From: Bradyrhizobium elkanii WSM2783
GTDB lineage: Bacteria; Pseudomonadota; Alphaproteobacteria; Rhizobiales; Xanthobacteraceae
NCBI RefSeq assembly: GCF_000472865.1
Contig: NZ_AXAP01000034.1
Location: 53,317-92,444 of the forward strand
Direction of reading: 5' to 3'
DNA length: 39,128 nt
In this document: piece after piece, positions 24,066 through 32,720 of the stretch
Layout of the letters: each line of letters starts with the position of its first letter
How positions within the stretch are numbered: the stretch's first letter is position 1
Position numbers and translations under genes: made by a program
Notes under the pieces: model-generated
Databases searched by the model: none
The model's input: the letters and a program-made list of their open reading frames with translations, nothing else
What the model was told of the DNA's origin: nothing

Positions 24066-24110
24066 CAGAACTCCCCCAACCTGAACTCCCCCAACCTGAA
24101 CTCCCCCAAG
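24066..24110 (+). repeat. Three tandem copies of a 15-bp unit
   Basis: The unit CTGAACTCCCCCAAC occurs three times head to tail (24066-24080 with CAG at the start, 24081-24095, 24096-24110 ending AAG). It lies in the 3' UTR of the secreted-protein gene, just before its terminator. The number of copies is likely to vary between strains. Confidence 0.9.
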
Positions 24111-24119
24111 ACTTGAGCA

Positions 24120-24146
24120 CCCCGGCCGCAAGGCCGGGGCTTTTTT
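24120..24146 (+). terminator. Intrinsic terminator of the secreted-protein gene
   Basis: CCCCGGCC (24120-24127), loop GCAA, GGCCGGGG (24132-24139), then C and TTTTTT (24141-24146). A perfect 8-bp GC stem with a GNRA-type tetraloop and T6. Confidence 0.93.
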
Positions 24147-24261
24147 GCGCATGGAACCCGCTGGTCTGCTACCCACGAGCGAGGATGTCGATGCGCGATA
24201 ATCGGAAACAAATTCAGCCCGTCGGACTTGACCTTGCGAGCTTTCGTTCAAGCAAGGCGAG

Positions 24262-24462
24262 ATGGAACTCGCCGAGAGACTGATCATGAATAGCCGAAGC
24301 CACGCTGATTTTGAGCTGCTCGATCACAAGACCTGCCGGTCCATTTGCGACGCGGTCGGCGAACGGCTGCAGCAAAGCTTGCGCCCGGAGTCGTCGCTGA
24401 CCTCTCAGTTGCAGCATCTCTTGGACGAGCTGCGCCGGCGCGAGGAAGACAGCCTGCATTGA
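24262..24462 (+). CDS. Small helical protein of unknown function
   Basis: A 66-aa protein, probably cytosolic and mostly helical (DHKTCRSICDAVGERLQQSL, then SQLQHLLDELRRREED). I do not recognise a family by name. AAGG sits close to the ATG at 24262; an in-frame ATG at 24286 (MNSRSHADFEL) is an alternative start. It lies 111 bp before the ABC-F gene. Confidence 0.55.
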   Translation: MELAERLIMNSRSHADFELLDHKTCRSICDAVGERLQQSLRPESSLTSQLQHLLDELRRREEDSLH

Positions 24463-24573
24463 AGCAGGCCGCCCTCGAGGTGGGCTCGAGCAACTCTGCA
24501 AAGTTGAAAAGCTGGAGCATAATTTACCGGATTGATGGGTTGCGTTTGGCGGCGGCTCCGGTGACAACGCCGC

Positions 24574-26436
24574 ATGCTTTCCATCTCCGACATATCCGTC
24601 CGCATCGCCGTGCGGCTTCTGATCGAGAACAGCTCGGTCCAGATCATTCCCGGCGCCCGGGTCGGCTTTGTCGGCCGCAATGGTGTCGGCAAGTCGACGC
24701 TGTTTCATGCCATCCGCGGTGATCTTCCGCTCGAAGCCGGCAGCATCACGATTCCGCCGCGCTGGCGGATCGGCAGCCTCGCGCAGGAAGCGCCCAATGG
24801 TCCCGAAAGCCTGATCGAGATCGTGCTGAAGGCAGATATCGAACGCGACGCGCTGCTGCGCGAAGCCGAGACCGCGCACGATCCGCACCGGATCGCGGAA
24901 ATCCAGACCCGGCTCGTCGACATCGACGCCCATTCCGCCCCTGCCCGCGCCGCCGCGATCCTCAGCGGCCTCGGCTTTTCGGCGGCCGATCAGGCGCGGT
25001 CATGCGCCGAATTTTCCGGCGGCTGGCGCATGCGGGTTGCGCTTGCCGCGACGCTGTTTGCCGCGCCCGACCTGTTGCTGCTGGACGAGCCGACCAACTA
25101 TCTCGACCTCGAAGGCACGCTGTGGCTGGAGGATCACCTTGCGCACTATCCGCGTACCGTGATCGTGATCAGCCATGACCGCGACCTGCTCGACACCTCC
25201 GTGGACCAGATCCTGCATCTCGATCACCGCAGGCTGACGCTCTACAAGGGGACCTATTCCTCGTTCGAGGAGCAGCGCGCCACGCGCGAAATGCTCGATG
25301 CAAAGCACGCCAAGCGCCAGGCGGAGGAGCGCAAGCGGCTGCAGGCCTTCGTCGACCGATTCAAGGCCAAGGCTTCGAAGGCGCGGCAGGCGCAATCGCG
25401 CATGAAGATGCTGGAGCGGATGAAGCCGGTCACCGCGCTGGTGACGCAGGACGTACACGATATCTCGTTTCCGGTGCCCGAGAGGACGCTGTCGCCGCCG
25501 ATCATCGCCGTCGATGACGTCGCCGTCGGCTATGATGCGAACAAGCCGGTGCTGAACCGCGTGACGCTGCGCATCGATACCGACGACCGCATTGCGCTGT
25601 TAGGTGCCAACGGCAACGGCAAGTCGACCCTGGTGAAGCTGCTCGCGGGCCGGCTCGCGCCGTTCTCCGGCAAGATCACGCGCGCGGAAAAGCTCTCGGT
25701 CGGCTATTTCGCGCAGCATCAGGTCGACGAGCTCAATCTCGACGGTTCGCCTTACGACCACATCCGCAAGCTGATGCCGGACGCGCCGGAGAGCAAGGTG
25801 CGCGCCCGCGTCGGTGCCATCGGCTTTTCCGGCAAGGCGGGCGATACGCTGGTGAAGAGCCTGTCGGGCGGCGAGAAGGCACGGCTGCTGCTCGGCCTTG
25901 CGACCTTCGCCGCGCCCAACATGATCATCCTGGACGAGCCGACCAACCATCTCGACATCGACAGCCGCGCTGCGCTCGCCGAAGCGATCAATGATTTTCC
26001 CGGCGCGGTGCTGATGGTCTCGCACGACCGCTACCTGATCGAGGCCTGCGCCGACCGGCTCTGGGTCGTCGCCAACCACACCGTGACGAGCTATGACGGC
26101 GATCTCGACGACTACCGCAGGACGATATTGTCCGCGAATGAGATACGCCCGGCTTCGCGCGAACGCAGCAAGGAGAGCACCAAGCCCGAGCGTCCGAAAA
26201 GCGAGAAGCGCATCCCTCCGAAGCAGCGGATCGCGCAAGCCGAAGCCGAGATCGAACGCATCACCGGAATCATTGCCAAGATCGACGCGGCGCTCGCGCT
26301 GCCGGACCTGTTCACACGCGATCCGAAGCAGGCAGCACAACTCGCCCAGGCACGCGCCGGCGCAGAAACCGCACTGCAGCGCGCCGAAGAAGAATGGCTG
26401 GAAGCAAGCTCGCTCTCGGATGAAGCGGCGGGTTAG
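24574..26436 (+). CDS. ABC-F family ATPase (ribosome-associated type)
   Basis: ABC-F proteins have two ATP-binding cassettes and no membrane part; they act on ribosomes in translation or antibiotic protection. The 620-aa protein has Walker A GRNGVGKST (about 34-42), signature SGGWRMRVAL (about 149), Walker B LLLLDEPTNYLD (about 168-179), a charged interdomain linker (RQAEERKRLQAFVDRFKAKA, about 250-270), a second Walker A GANGNGKST (about 344), signature LSGGEKARLLLG (about 430) and Walker B MIILDEPTNHLD (about 450). A C-terminal coiled coil (about 550-620) resembles YheS/Uup. Which subfamily cannot be settled, so no symbol is given. Confidence 0.9.
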   Translation: MLSISDISVRIAVRLLIENSSVQIIPGARVGFVGRNGVGKSTLFHAIRGDLPLEAGSITIPPRWRIGSLAQEAPNGPESLIEIVLKADIERDALLREAETAHDPHRIAEIQTRLVDIDAHSAPARAAAILSGLGFSAADQARSCAEFSGGWRMRVALAATLFAAPDLLLLDEPTNYLDLEGTLWLEDHLAHYPRTVIVISHDRDLLDTSVDQILHLDHRRLTLYKGTYSSFEEQRATREMLDAKHAKRQAEERKRLQAFVDRFKAKASKARQAQSRMKMLERMKPVTALVTQDVHDISFPVPERTLSPPIIAVDDVAVGYDANKPVLNRVTLRIDTDDRIALLGANGNGKSTLVKLLAGRLAPFSGKITRAEKLSVGYFAQHQVDELNLDGSPYDHIRKLMPDAPESKVRARVGAIGFSGKAGDTLVKSLSGGEKARLLLGLATFAAPNMIILDEPTNHLDIDSRAALAEAINDFPGAVLMVSHDRYLIEACADRLWVVANHTVTSYDGDLDDYRRTILSANEIRPASRERSKESTKPERPKSEKRIPPKQRIAQAEAEIERITGIIAKIDAALALPDLFTRDPKQAAQLAQARAGAETALQRAEEEWLEASSLSDEAAG

Positions 26437-26511
26437 TTTAGCCCATGCCGCCTCATTCCGAGGAGCAGCGAAGCGGCATCTCGAGGGGCGGGCCCCAAGC
26501 TCAGCACTCTC

Positions 26512-26616
26512 CGTCATTCCGGGGCGCGCGAAGCGCGAACCCGGAATCCATTCAACCACTTGCGCTGGCGGAGAAATGGATTCCGGGCTCATCGCTTCGC
26601 GATGCCCCGGAATGAC
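26512..26616. repeat. Dispersed palindromic repeat, family A (copy 2)
   Basis: Starts CGTCATTCCGGGGCGCGCG and ends GCCCCGGAATGAC, with the same inner pair AATCCATT / AATGGATT as the copy at 5861-5970. The preceding 26437-26511 holds a fragment of another common repeat (CCTCATTCCGAGGAGC). Confidence 0.8.
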
Positions 26617-26645
26617 TGAGGGACGCATTGCGCAATCCTCTCCTC

Positions 26646-26736
26646 CGTCATGGCCGGGCTTGACCCGGCCATCCACGTTCTCTCCTGTCCACGGAGGCAA
26701 AGGACGTGGATGCCCGGGACGAGCCCGGGCATGACG
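26646..26736. repeat. Dispersed palindromic repeat, family D
   Basis: CGTCATGGCCGGGCTTGACC at the left and GACGAGCCCGGGCATGACG at the right form inverted arms, with an inner pair CATCCACG / CGTGGATG. It is a single copy in this window; the type is common in Bradyrhizobium. Confidence 0.75.
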
Positions 26737-26755
26737 GCGTCGTGTCGTTCGCGCG

Positions 26756-27296
26756 ATTTTCCTTAAGCCGATCAATGTGATTTGCCCCGTCCAGCCCTCG
26801 CGCGAAAAACATTCCGCTTCCGCCGTCGGGCAAATCAGCACTATGACTCCGCGCGTCTCACCCAGATGAGGGGCGGGTCGCGATCGTCACGAACGTGCGG
26901 TGAGATGCGGTGGACGCGGGTGTTGCGAAAGACGAACGCAACATCAGCGGACGGCGAAGTCGTGTGGTCCTGGCGCCCCGACGCTGGCGCTAAGTTTTGT
27001 TCGTTGAACACAGCGATGGTGGCAAGAAAGCCCGGTCACCAGGGAGAGCGCGAAATAAGCCGTAAACCACTGCGCAGGGAAAGCCGGAATGCTTCGGTTG
27101 AACCTGTGGTCCTACCCCCGTGCTTTTTGTTGCACGGGACCCACGGGTGCAACCAGCACCCGGCTTTCCCTGCGCCCTCCGATATCGAAGAGGGTGGAAA
27201 GTGAAGCAAGCCTCGGGCGCAACGCGCCGCGAGAATGCGAACGCACATCCCTACTGCTGTTTGAAGCTGACGTAGGGTCCGCTGTTTGAAAATTGA
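26756..27296. repeat. Long structured dispersed repeat (family E)
   Basis: This ~540-bp stretch matches from memory a high-copy repeat of Bradyrhizobium and relatives; the limits are approximate. At its centre GCGCAGGGAAAGCCGG (27072-27087) pairs perfectly with CCGGCTTTCCCTGCGC (27160-27175). The enclosed 72 bases hold two further hairpins: CCCGTGC/GCACGGG (27117-27138) and GGGTGC/GCACCC (27145-27161, touching the outer stem). The frame at 26782-27204 is probably not a gene; similar peptides appear as spurious proteins. It could be a degenerate mobile element or encode a folded RNA. Confidence 0.65.
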
Positions 27297-27320
27297 ATCA
27301 GAAGTCGCAGCGACCCTGTC

Positions 27321-27392
27321 GGGTGGGCGTGCCCACCATCACGAGCAGAGCGTCAGATGGTGGGCACAGCGCTAGCGCGCTTTTGCCCACCC
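27321..27392. repeat. Nested inverted repeat (GGGTGGGC family)
   Basis: Outer arms GGGTGGGC (27321-27328) / GCCCACCC (27385-27392) and inner arms GTGCCCACCAT (27329-27339) / ATGGTGGGCAC (27357-27367) are both perfect. It ends 17 bp from the lipoprotein stop on the minus strand and may serve as its transcript end. Confidence 0.75.
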
Positions 27393-27408
27393 CGCAAATT
27401 CGCCGACC

Positions 27409-27954
27409 TTACGTCGCCGCGTGCTTCTTCGCCTTCGGCTTGCCGGCCTTCGGCGGCGGCGCGGGCACGTCAATACGCTCGATCGACGACAGGCGGCCGG
27501 AGGTGAACGTGTAGATGCCGGCGCGCGGCCCGTGCGTATAAGTGACGACGGCGACGCGATCGCCGCGTTCATTCTTGGAGAGAGCGACATTGTCGGGCGC
27601 GCCGATGCCGCGGACCACATCGCACTCGGTGTGTCCCAGCGCGACTGTCCCGGTACTCTGCGGCGGTGGTGCGCCGCCGGCGCCGTCGGCGAGCGCATTG
27701 GCATTCGCAGGCCCCGCCGGCGCCATCCCGGGGCATCCGCCCTCGGCGCTGACCATGTCCTCGGCGGTGACCGGCTTGGTCGGCGACAGCGGTGGCGTCT
27801 CGATCGAAATGTTGCGGATGAACAGCCGGCCAGGCCGCGAGAACCATTCGGCATCCCTTGAGAAAATATCCGAGCCGCCGGAACAGCCGGAGATGACCGG
27901 CGCAAGCAGCAGCAGGGCCAACAGAGGTTTCCGAATAAGTTTTCCGTCTCGCAC
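27409..27954 (-). CDS. Lipoprotein with a BamE/SmpA-like C-terminal part
   Basis: A 181-aa protein with a lipoprotein signal: LLALLLLAPVISGC, lipidated at Cys24. The middle is Pro/Ala/Gly-rich (about 75-105). Residues about 110-165 (TECDVVRGIGAPDNV to YTFTSGRLSSIERIDV) resemble the small alpha/beta fold of SmpA/BamE-type envelope proteins; the link is by pattern only. The C-terminus is basic (KAGKPKAKKH). The start is GTG at 27954, with GGGAG upstream. It probably sits at the inner face of the outer membrane. It is the last minus-strand gene before the repeat block and is separated from holC by 190 bp. Confidence 0.75.
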   Translation of the reverse strand: MRDGKLIRKPLLALLLLAPVISGCSGGSDIFSRDAEWFSRPGRLFIRNISIETPPLSPTKPVTAEDMVSAEGGCPGMAPAGPANANALADGAGGAPPPQSTGTVALGHTECDVVRGIGAPDNVALSKNERGDRVAVVTYTHGPRAGIYTFTSGRLSSIERIDVPAPPPKAGKPKAKKHAAT

Positions 27955-28144
27955 GATCGATTGGGCTCCCGTCTCTACCCTCTTGTCCCGCCGCGCTTTT
28001 TTGCGCGGAGCGATACCCCAAGCCTTACGCGCGGCGCGCGCCTTTGCCCTAAAATCTTTGTCCGACCATCCCTTTGCGGCATGACCGTGGCTTCCCGCCG
28101 ACTCCGGGACACAAAGTGCAAATTATCATTAATTCCGCAACCTT

Positions 28145-28597
28145 CTATTGCCGGCGCTGCCAGCGGCCGCGCTCGTCGGCCTGCCAGTAGGTCACCTCGA
28201 ATCCGTTCGCCTTGCAGGCGGTCCAGTTCGCGCGCGCCGCCGCAACCGCTTCAGCGTCGTCGCCGTTGAACACCAGCACCAGCCGCTCATAGCTGCCGCT
28301 GTCTTCGGGCATCGCGGCATTGTCGACCAGGAAGCGCACATTGGCGCGGTTCGGATTACCGTCGTCGATCGAAAGGATGATCGGCTGATCCGATGCATCG
28401 GCGGCACGCCAGGTGGCATGCGGCAGGAAGGAATCGTCGCTGTAGGTCCATAAATGCGCGTCGAGCGCCTCGGCGCGCTCCAGCGACGTCGATTGCACCA
28501 CCACCCGCCAGCCGCGCTCGAGCGATTTCTCGAGCAGCGGCGGCAGCACGCTCTCCAGCGACATGCCTTGCAGATGATAGAACAGGACCTCGGTCAT
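28145..28597 (-). CDS. holC: DNA polymerase III chi subunit
   Basis: Chi links the clamp loader (via psi) to single-strand-binding protein at the replication fork. The 150-aa protein starts MTEVLFYHLQGMSLESVLPP and has LLEKSLERGWRVVVQ (about 21-35), LDAHLWTYSDDSFLPH (about 45-60) and RLVLVFNGDD (about 104-113), as in the HolC family. Its start lies only 6 bp after the pepA stop, so the two genes form an operon, as is common in proteobacteria. A separate psi gene is not seen. Confidence 0.92.
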   Translation of the reverse strand: MTEVLFYHLQGMSLESVLPPLLEKSLERGWRVVVQSTSLERAEALDAHLWTYSDDSFLPHATWRAADASDQPIILSIDDGNPNRANVRFLVDNAAMPEDSGSYERLVLVFNGDDAEAVAAARANWTACKANGFEVTYWQADERGRWQRRQ

Positions 28598-28603
28598 CCC
28601 TGC

Positions 28604-30106
28604 TTATTTCTTCGCCTCGTAGTAGTCCGCGACCAGGCGGTCCAGCAGGCGAACGCCGTAGCCCGAGCCCCAGCTCTGGTTGATGTCGGTCTTCGGCGCG
28701 CCCATCGCGGTTCCCGCGATGTCGAGATGCGCCCAGGGCGTGCCGTCGACGAAGCGTTGCAGGAACTGCGCCGCGGTGATCGAGCCGCCGTGGCGGCCGC
28801 CGGTATTCTTCATGTCGGCGAACTGCGAATCGATCAGCTTGTCGTATTCGGAGCCGAGCGGCATCCGCCACACCCGCTCGCCGGTCTCCTGCCCGACCTT
28901 GATGAGCCGATCGGCCAATTCGTCATTATTGGAGAACAGGCCGGCATGCTCGGTGCCGAGCGCGACCATGATCGCTCCGGTCAGCGTCGCCAGATCAACC
29001 ATGAACTTCGGCTTGAATTTCTTGGCCACATACCAGAGCACGTCGGCCAGGACGAGCCGGCCTTCGGCGTCGGTGTTGATGATCTCGATGGTCTGGCCCG
29101 ACATCGACTTGACGATATCGCCGGGACGCTGGGCGTTGCCGTCGGGCATGTTCTCGACCAGGCCGATGGCGCCGACCGCGTTGACCTTGGCTTTGCGCGC
29201 GGCCAGCGCGTGCATCAGCCCGACCACGCAGGCCGCGCCGCCCATGTCGCCCTTCATGTCCTCCATGCTTCCGGCCGGCTTGATCGAGATACCGCCGGTA
29301 TCGAAGCAGACGCCCTTGCCGACGAATGCCACCGGCTGCTCGCTCTTCTTGCCGCCGTTCCAGCGCATGATCACCACGCGGCCGGGCCGCGCCGAGCCCT
29401 GCGCAACGCCGAGCAGCGCGCCCATGCCGAGCTTGGTCATCGCCTTGACGTCGAGCACCTCGACGTCGACGCCGATCTTGCGGAGCTGGCTGGCGCGGCG
29501 TGCGAACTCCTCGGGATAGAGCACGTTCGGCGGCTCGTTCACGAGGTCACGCGCGATGACGACGCCTTCGACAATGGAGGCGTCAGGCGCAAATGCCTTC
29601 CTGGCGGCGGCGACATCGTCGACCGCGATCGAGACATCGGCGCGCACCTGTTCGTTCTCGCCGTCCTTCTTCTTGGTCTTGTAACGATCGAATTTATAGG
29701 CCCGGAGCCGTATACCGGAGGCGATGGCGGCAGCCTGCTCCGCCTTCATCGCGCCTTCGGCCAACTCGGCGATCACGGTGACGGTATCTGTCGCCGCGTT
29801 CAGCTTGCCGGCAGCGACGCCACCGAATTTGAGAAAATCCTTCTCCTTGAGCGCCGACGCCTTGCCGGTTCCGACAACGATCAGGCGTTCGACCTTGATC
29901 CCCTCCGGCGCCAGGATATCGAGAATCGCGCCGCTCTTGCCCTTGAACTGGTTGGCCGCGGCTGCCCGCTTGACCGTCTCCGCCGCCTTCCCAAGCGCCT
30001 TGTCGGTCGCCGCGCCGAACTTCAGGGCCTCATCGCAAAACACCACCACCAGGCCCCGGACGGGCGCGGAAAACGGGACAAAGCCGACCTTTACGGCGTC
30101 GGACAT
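28604..30106 (-). CDS. pepA: Leucyl aminopeptidase
   Basis: A zinc or manganese aminopeptidase (M17) that removes N-terminal residues from peptides; in E. coli it also binds DNA. The 500-aa protein has an N-terminal Rossmann-like domain (about 1-165) and a catalytic domain with VGKGVCFDTGGISIKP (about 260-275), DMKGDMGGA (about 283-291), and the signature NTDAEGRLVLAD (about 340-351), which supply the metal ligands and the catalytic Lys and Arg. The length is normal. It is first in the pepA-holC unit and divergent from lptF, an arrangement also seen in other proteobacteria. Confidence 0.97.
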   Translation of the reverse strand: MSDAVKVGFVPFSAPVRGLVVVFCDEALKFGAATDKALGKAAETVKRAAAANQFKGKSGAILDILAPEGIKVERLIVVGTGKASALKEKDFLKFGGVAAGKLNAATDTVTVIAELAEGAMKAEQAAAIASGIRLRAYKFDRYKTKKKDGENEQVRADVSIAVDDVAAARKAFAPDASIVEGVVIARDLVNEPPNVLYPEEFARRASQLRKIGVDVEVLDVKAMTKLGMGALLGVAQGSARPGRVVIMRWNGGKKSEQPVAFVGKGVCFDTGGISIKPAGSMEDMKGDMGGAACVVGLMHALAARKAKVNAVGAIGLVENMPDGNAQRPGDIVKSMSGQTIEIINTDAEGRLVLADVLWYVAKKFKPKFMVDLATLTGAIMVALGTEHAGLFSNNDELADRLIKVGQETGERVWRMPLGSEYDKLIDSQFADMKNTGGRHGGSITAAQFLQRFVDGTPWAHLDIAGTAMGAPKTDINQSWGSGYGVRLLDRLVADYYEAKK

Positions 30107-30459
30107 CGGTAAACTCCTCCAGAATCAGGGCTGTCGCAGGCGGGAACCGGCTTGCGTGGGTAGTAAGTGGAATGTTGGTTCGCGGCCGTCCAGATCGGTC
30201 AGCCCCGGGGTTCATCAACACTATGGCCTGCCGGCCGCCGCACTGCCAAGCGCGGCGTGGCTGGAACGTCACAAAGAGGAATAATTAACCATATGGAAGA
30301 AGCGCCTTGGCTCAGCCATTTTGTTGACGGATCAAAGGGATGGTAATGAGAGGATGACGGCTGGACGGATAAGCGGCACGGCCAAAGGGGAGCCCTTCGA
30401 AGGGATTGGTCGGGAAGCCGTGCGTTTTGGCGTGCCAAGTGGGATCTTGCGGTAACGGG
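30107..30459. other. Divergent regulatory gap between pepA and lptF
   Basis: No credible gene is present in this 353-bp gap. It must contain the promoters of pepA (minus) and the lpt operon (plus). TTGACG near 30323 could be a -35 box but lacks a well-spaced -10. A TTAACCAT sequence near 30286 matches a CtrA half-site only. The lptF leader would be over 100 nt long. Confidence 0.4.
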
Positions 30460-31626
30460 ATGGGGTCGATTGACAGGTATATTTTCCGCACGACGCTCGC
30501 GTCGTTTGCGGTAGTCCTGATCAGCCTCACCGGCGTGATCTGGATTACCCAGGCGTTGCGCGGCATCGACCTGATGACCAGCCAGGGTCAGACCATCATC
30601 ACCTTCCTCGGCATCACTGGCCTGGTGATTCCGGCACTCGTCCTGATCATCGCGCCGATCGCGCTGATGATCGCGGTCTCGCACACGCTGAACAAGCTCG
30701 CGACCGATTCCGAGATCATCGTGATGAACGCGGCGGGCTTTTCGCCATTCCGCCTGTTCCGTCCCTTCTTCTATGCCACCTGCGTGGTCGCCGCGCTGGT
30801 CGCCTTCATCGGCGCCTATCTCGCGCCCGACGGCATGCGGCGCATCAAGCAATGGGACGCCGAGATCACCGCCGACGTGCTCACCAATATCCTGCAGCCC
30901 GGCCGCTTCGCCCAGCTCGACCAGAACCTGACGATTCGGATTCGTGAACGCCTGCCGGGCGGCGTGCTCGGCGGCATCTTTGTCGACGATCGCCGCGATC
31001 CCAAGGAGCGCGTCACCATCATCGCCGACCATGGCACGGTGCTGAAGAACGAGAATGGTTCGTATCTGGTGCTGGAGGACGGCAACCTGCAGCGATTCGA
31101 AGCCGGCAAGCGCGACCCTGCCCTCGTCGCCTTCGGCCGCTACGCGTTCGACATGTCGAAATTCTCCAGCCAGCGCGACGTCACGCTGGGGATTCGCGAG
31201 CGATATCTGTGGGAATTGATCTGGCCCGCGGCTGATGATCCGACCTTTGATCAACTGTCCGGCCAGTTCCGTGCCGAATTGCACGACCGCTTCATGGCGC
31301 CGATCTATCCGTTCGCATTTGCCGCACTCACATTCGCCTTCCTGGGCGCGCCGCGCACGACGCGCCAGAGTCGCAATTTCTCGATCGGCGGTTCGGTTCT
31401 CGCGGTGCTTGGCCTGCGCATGGCTGGATTCGCCTGCTCGGTGATGGCGGTGAAATCGTCGCTTGCCGTCGGCGCACAGTACCTGATGCTGCTCGGCGGC
31501 ATCGGCGTCGGGCTCTGGATGATCATCGGCGGCGTGGTGGTGGAGCCGCCCCCCGGATTGATCGAAGCCATCAACAGGTCCAATGCGCGGATTGCGCGCC
31601 TGTTCGGAAGGCCGGCCACCGCATGA
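30460..31626 (+). CDS. lptF: LPS export ABC transporter permease LptF
   Basis: LptF pairs with LptG in the inner membrane to extract lipopolysaccharide and pass it to LptC/LptA. The 388-aa protein begins MGSIDRYIFRTTLASFAVVL and has the usual layout of three N-terminal helices, a periplasmic beta-jellyroll (about 130-270) and three C-terminal helices. The start at 30460 fits the family; the frame opens at 30406, but the extra 18 residues are not family-like. The ribosome site is weak. Its stop overlaps the lptG start (ATGA), so the two are coupled. The ATPase LptB is not in this window. Confidence 0.93.
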   Translation: MGSIDRYIFRTTLASFAVVLISLTGVIWITQALRGIDLMTSQGQTIITFLGITGLVIPALVLIIAPIALMIAVSHTLNKLATDSEIIVMNAAGFSPFRLFRPFFYATCVVAALVAFIGAYLAPDGMRRIKQWDAEITADVLTNILQPGRFAQLDQNLTIRIRERLPGGVLGGIFVDDRRDPKERVTIIADHGTVLKNENGSYLVLEDGNLQRFEAGKRDPALVAFGRYAFDMSKFSSQRDVTLGIRERYLWELIWPAADDPTFDQLSGQFRAELHDRFMAPIYPFAFAALTFAFLGAPRTTRQSRNFSIGGSVLAVLGLRMAGFACSVMAVKSSLAVGAQYLMLLGGIGVGLWMIIGGVVVEPPPGLIEAINRSNARIARLFGRPATA

Positions 31627-32720
31627 GCATGGTCACCAACACGCTCGGGCGCTATTTCGCCGGCCGCTTCGTGATCTCGGCCGTCGGCGTGTTTGTCGGC
31701 ATCTTCGTGCTGCTCGTCCTGGTCGACTACATCGAGATGGTGCGCAAGACCTCCGGGCTGGTCACGGCCTCCGCGATCACGGTCGCCGAGACCTCGCTGT
31801 TCCGCGTCCCGCAGCTTCTCGAGAAGCTGATGCCGTTCTGCGTGCTGATCGGGGCCATGACCTGCTACCTCGCGCTGTCGCGCCGGCTCGAGCTCGTGGT
31901 CGCGCGCGCCGCCGGCGTTTCGGCCTGGCAGTTCATCTCGCCTGCGCTGGCGAGCGCGATCGTGCTGGGGATCGGGGCGACCACCGCTTACAATCCGATG
32001 TCGGCAAACCTGCGCGAGCTCTCCAAGCAGATGGAAGCTGAGCTGTTCGGCTCGGCGCCCGGCGGCGGCATCCAGGACGCCTCCGGCTTCTGGCTCAACC
32101 AGGTCAACAGCGAGGGCCAGTCGATCATCAACGCCGCCCGCAGCGAGCAGCAGGGCGTGCGCCTGACCGGGCTGACCGTATTCCGCTTCGACACCAGCCT
32201 GCAGTTCAAGGAGCGAATCGAAGCCCGCGAAGCCTCCCTCGACGAGGGCCGCTGGGTGTTCAAAGGAGTACGTCGATACTCCCTCGACAAGCCCCCGATC
32301 GATCAGGACAGCTTTTACCTAGCCACGACGCTGACCCCGGCCCAGGTCCGCAACAGCTTTTCCACCCCGGAAACTGTGTCGTTTTGGCAACTACCGAACT
32401 ACATCCGCTCGTCGGAGAGCTCGGGCTTTGCAACCGCCGGCTACCGGCTGCAGTACCACAAGCTCATTGCACAGCCGTTTTTGCTGGCTGCGATGGTGCT
32501 TTTGGCCGCTTCGGTCAGCTTGCGCTTCTTCCGGTTCGGCGGCGTGCAAAAGATGGTTTTGAGTGGCGTGGGTGCGGGCTTTCTGCTCTACGTGCTTTCG
32601 AAAGTAACTGAAGATTTGAGCAAGGCTGAGTTGATGCATCCCATCGCTGCGGCGTGGTTGCCCGTGTGTGTGGGCGGCCTCACCGGTTTCTTGGCCTTGC
32701 TATATCAGGAGGACGGGTAG
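31623..32720 (+). CDS. lptG: LPS export ABC transporter permease LptG
   Basis: Partner of LptF in the inner-membrane LPS extractor. The 365-aa protein begins MSMVTNTLGRYFAGRFVISA, then a helix and the YIEMVRKTSG loop, with LFRVPQLLEKLMPFCVLIGA (about 60-79), the coupling-helix region that contacts LptB, a periplasmic jellyroll (about 130-260) and C-terminal helices ending LALLYQEDG. The ATG overlaps the lptF stop by 4 nt, and its TAG stop overlaps the lptD GTG by one base. Confidence 0.93.
   Translation: MSMVTNTLGRYFAGRFVISAVGVFVGIFVLLVLVDYIEMVRKTSGLVTASAITVAETSLFRVPQLLEKLMPFCVLIGAMTCYLALSRRLELVVARAAGVSAWQFISPALASAIVLGIGATTAYNPMSANLRELSKQMEAELFGSAPGGGIQDASGFWLNQVNSEGQSIINAARSEQQGVRLTGLTVFRFDTSLQFKERIEAREASLDEGRWVFKGVRRYSLDKPPIDQDSFYLATTLTPAQVRNSFSTPETVSFWQLPNYIRSSESSGFATAGYRLQYHKLIAQPFLLAAMVLLAASVSLRFFRFGGVQKMVLSGVGAGFLLYVLSKVTEDLSKAELMHPIAAAWLPVCVGGLTGFLALLYQEDG

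Noticed and set aside
26782..27204. 140-codon frame inside the family E repeat
   Set aside because: The sequence belongs to a dispersed structured repeat; no ribosome site or domain.
26512..27392. Repeat cluster considered as a CRISPR array
   Set aside because: The repeats are of different families and lengths, not regularly spaced, and no cas gene is near.
27991..28008. CCGCGC-TTTTTT-GCGCGG hairpin
   Set aside because: The T-run is in the loop, not after the stem, so it is not a standard terminator; it may only be leader structure of the lipoprotein gene.
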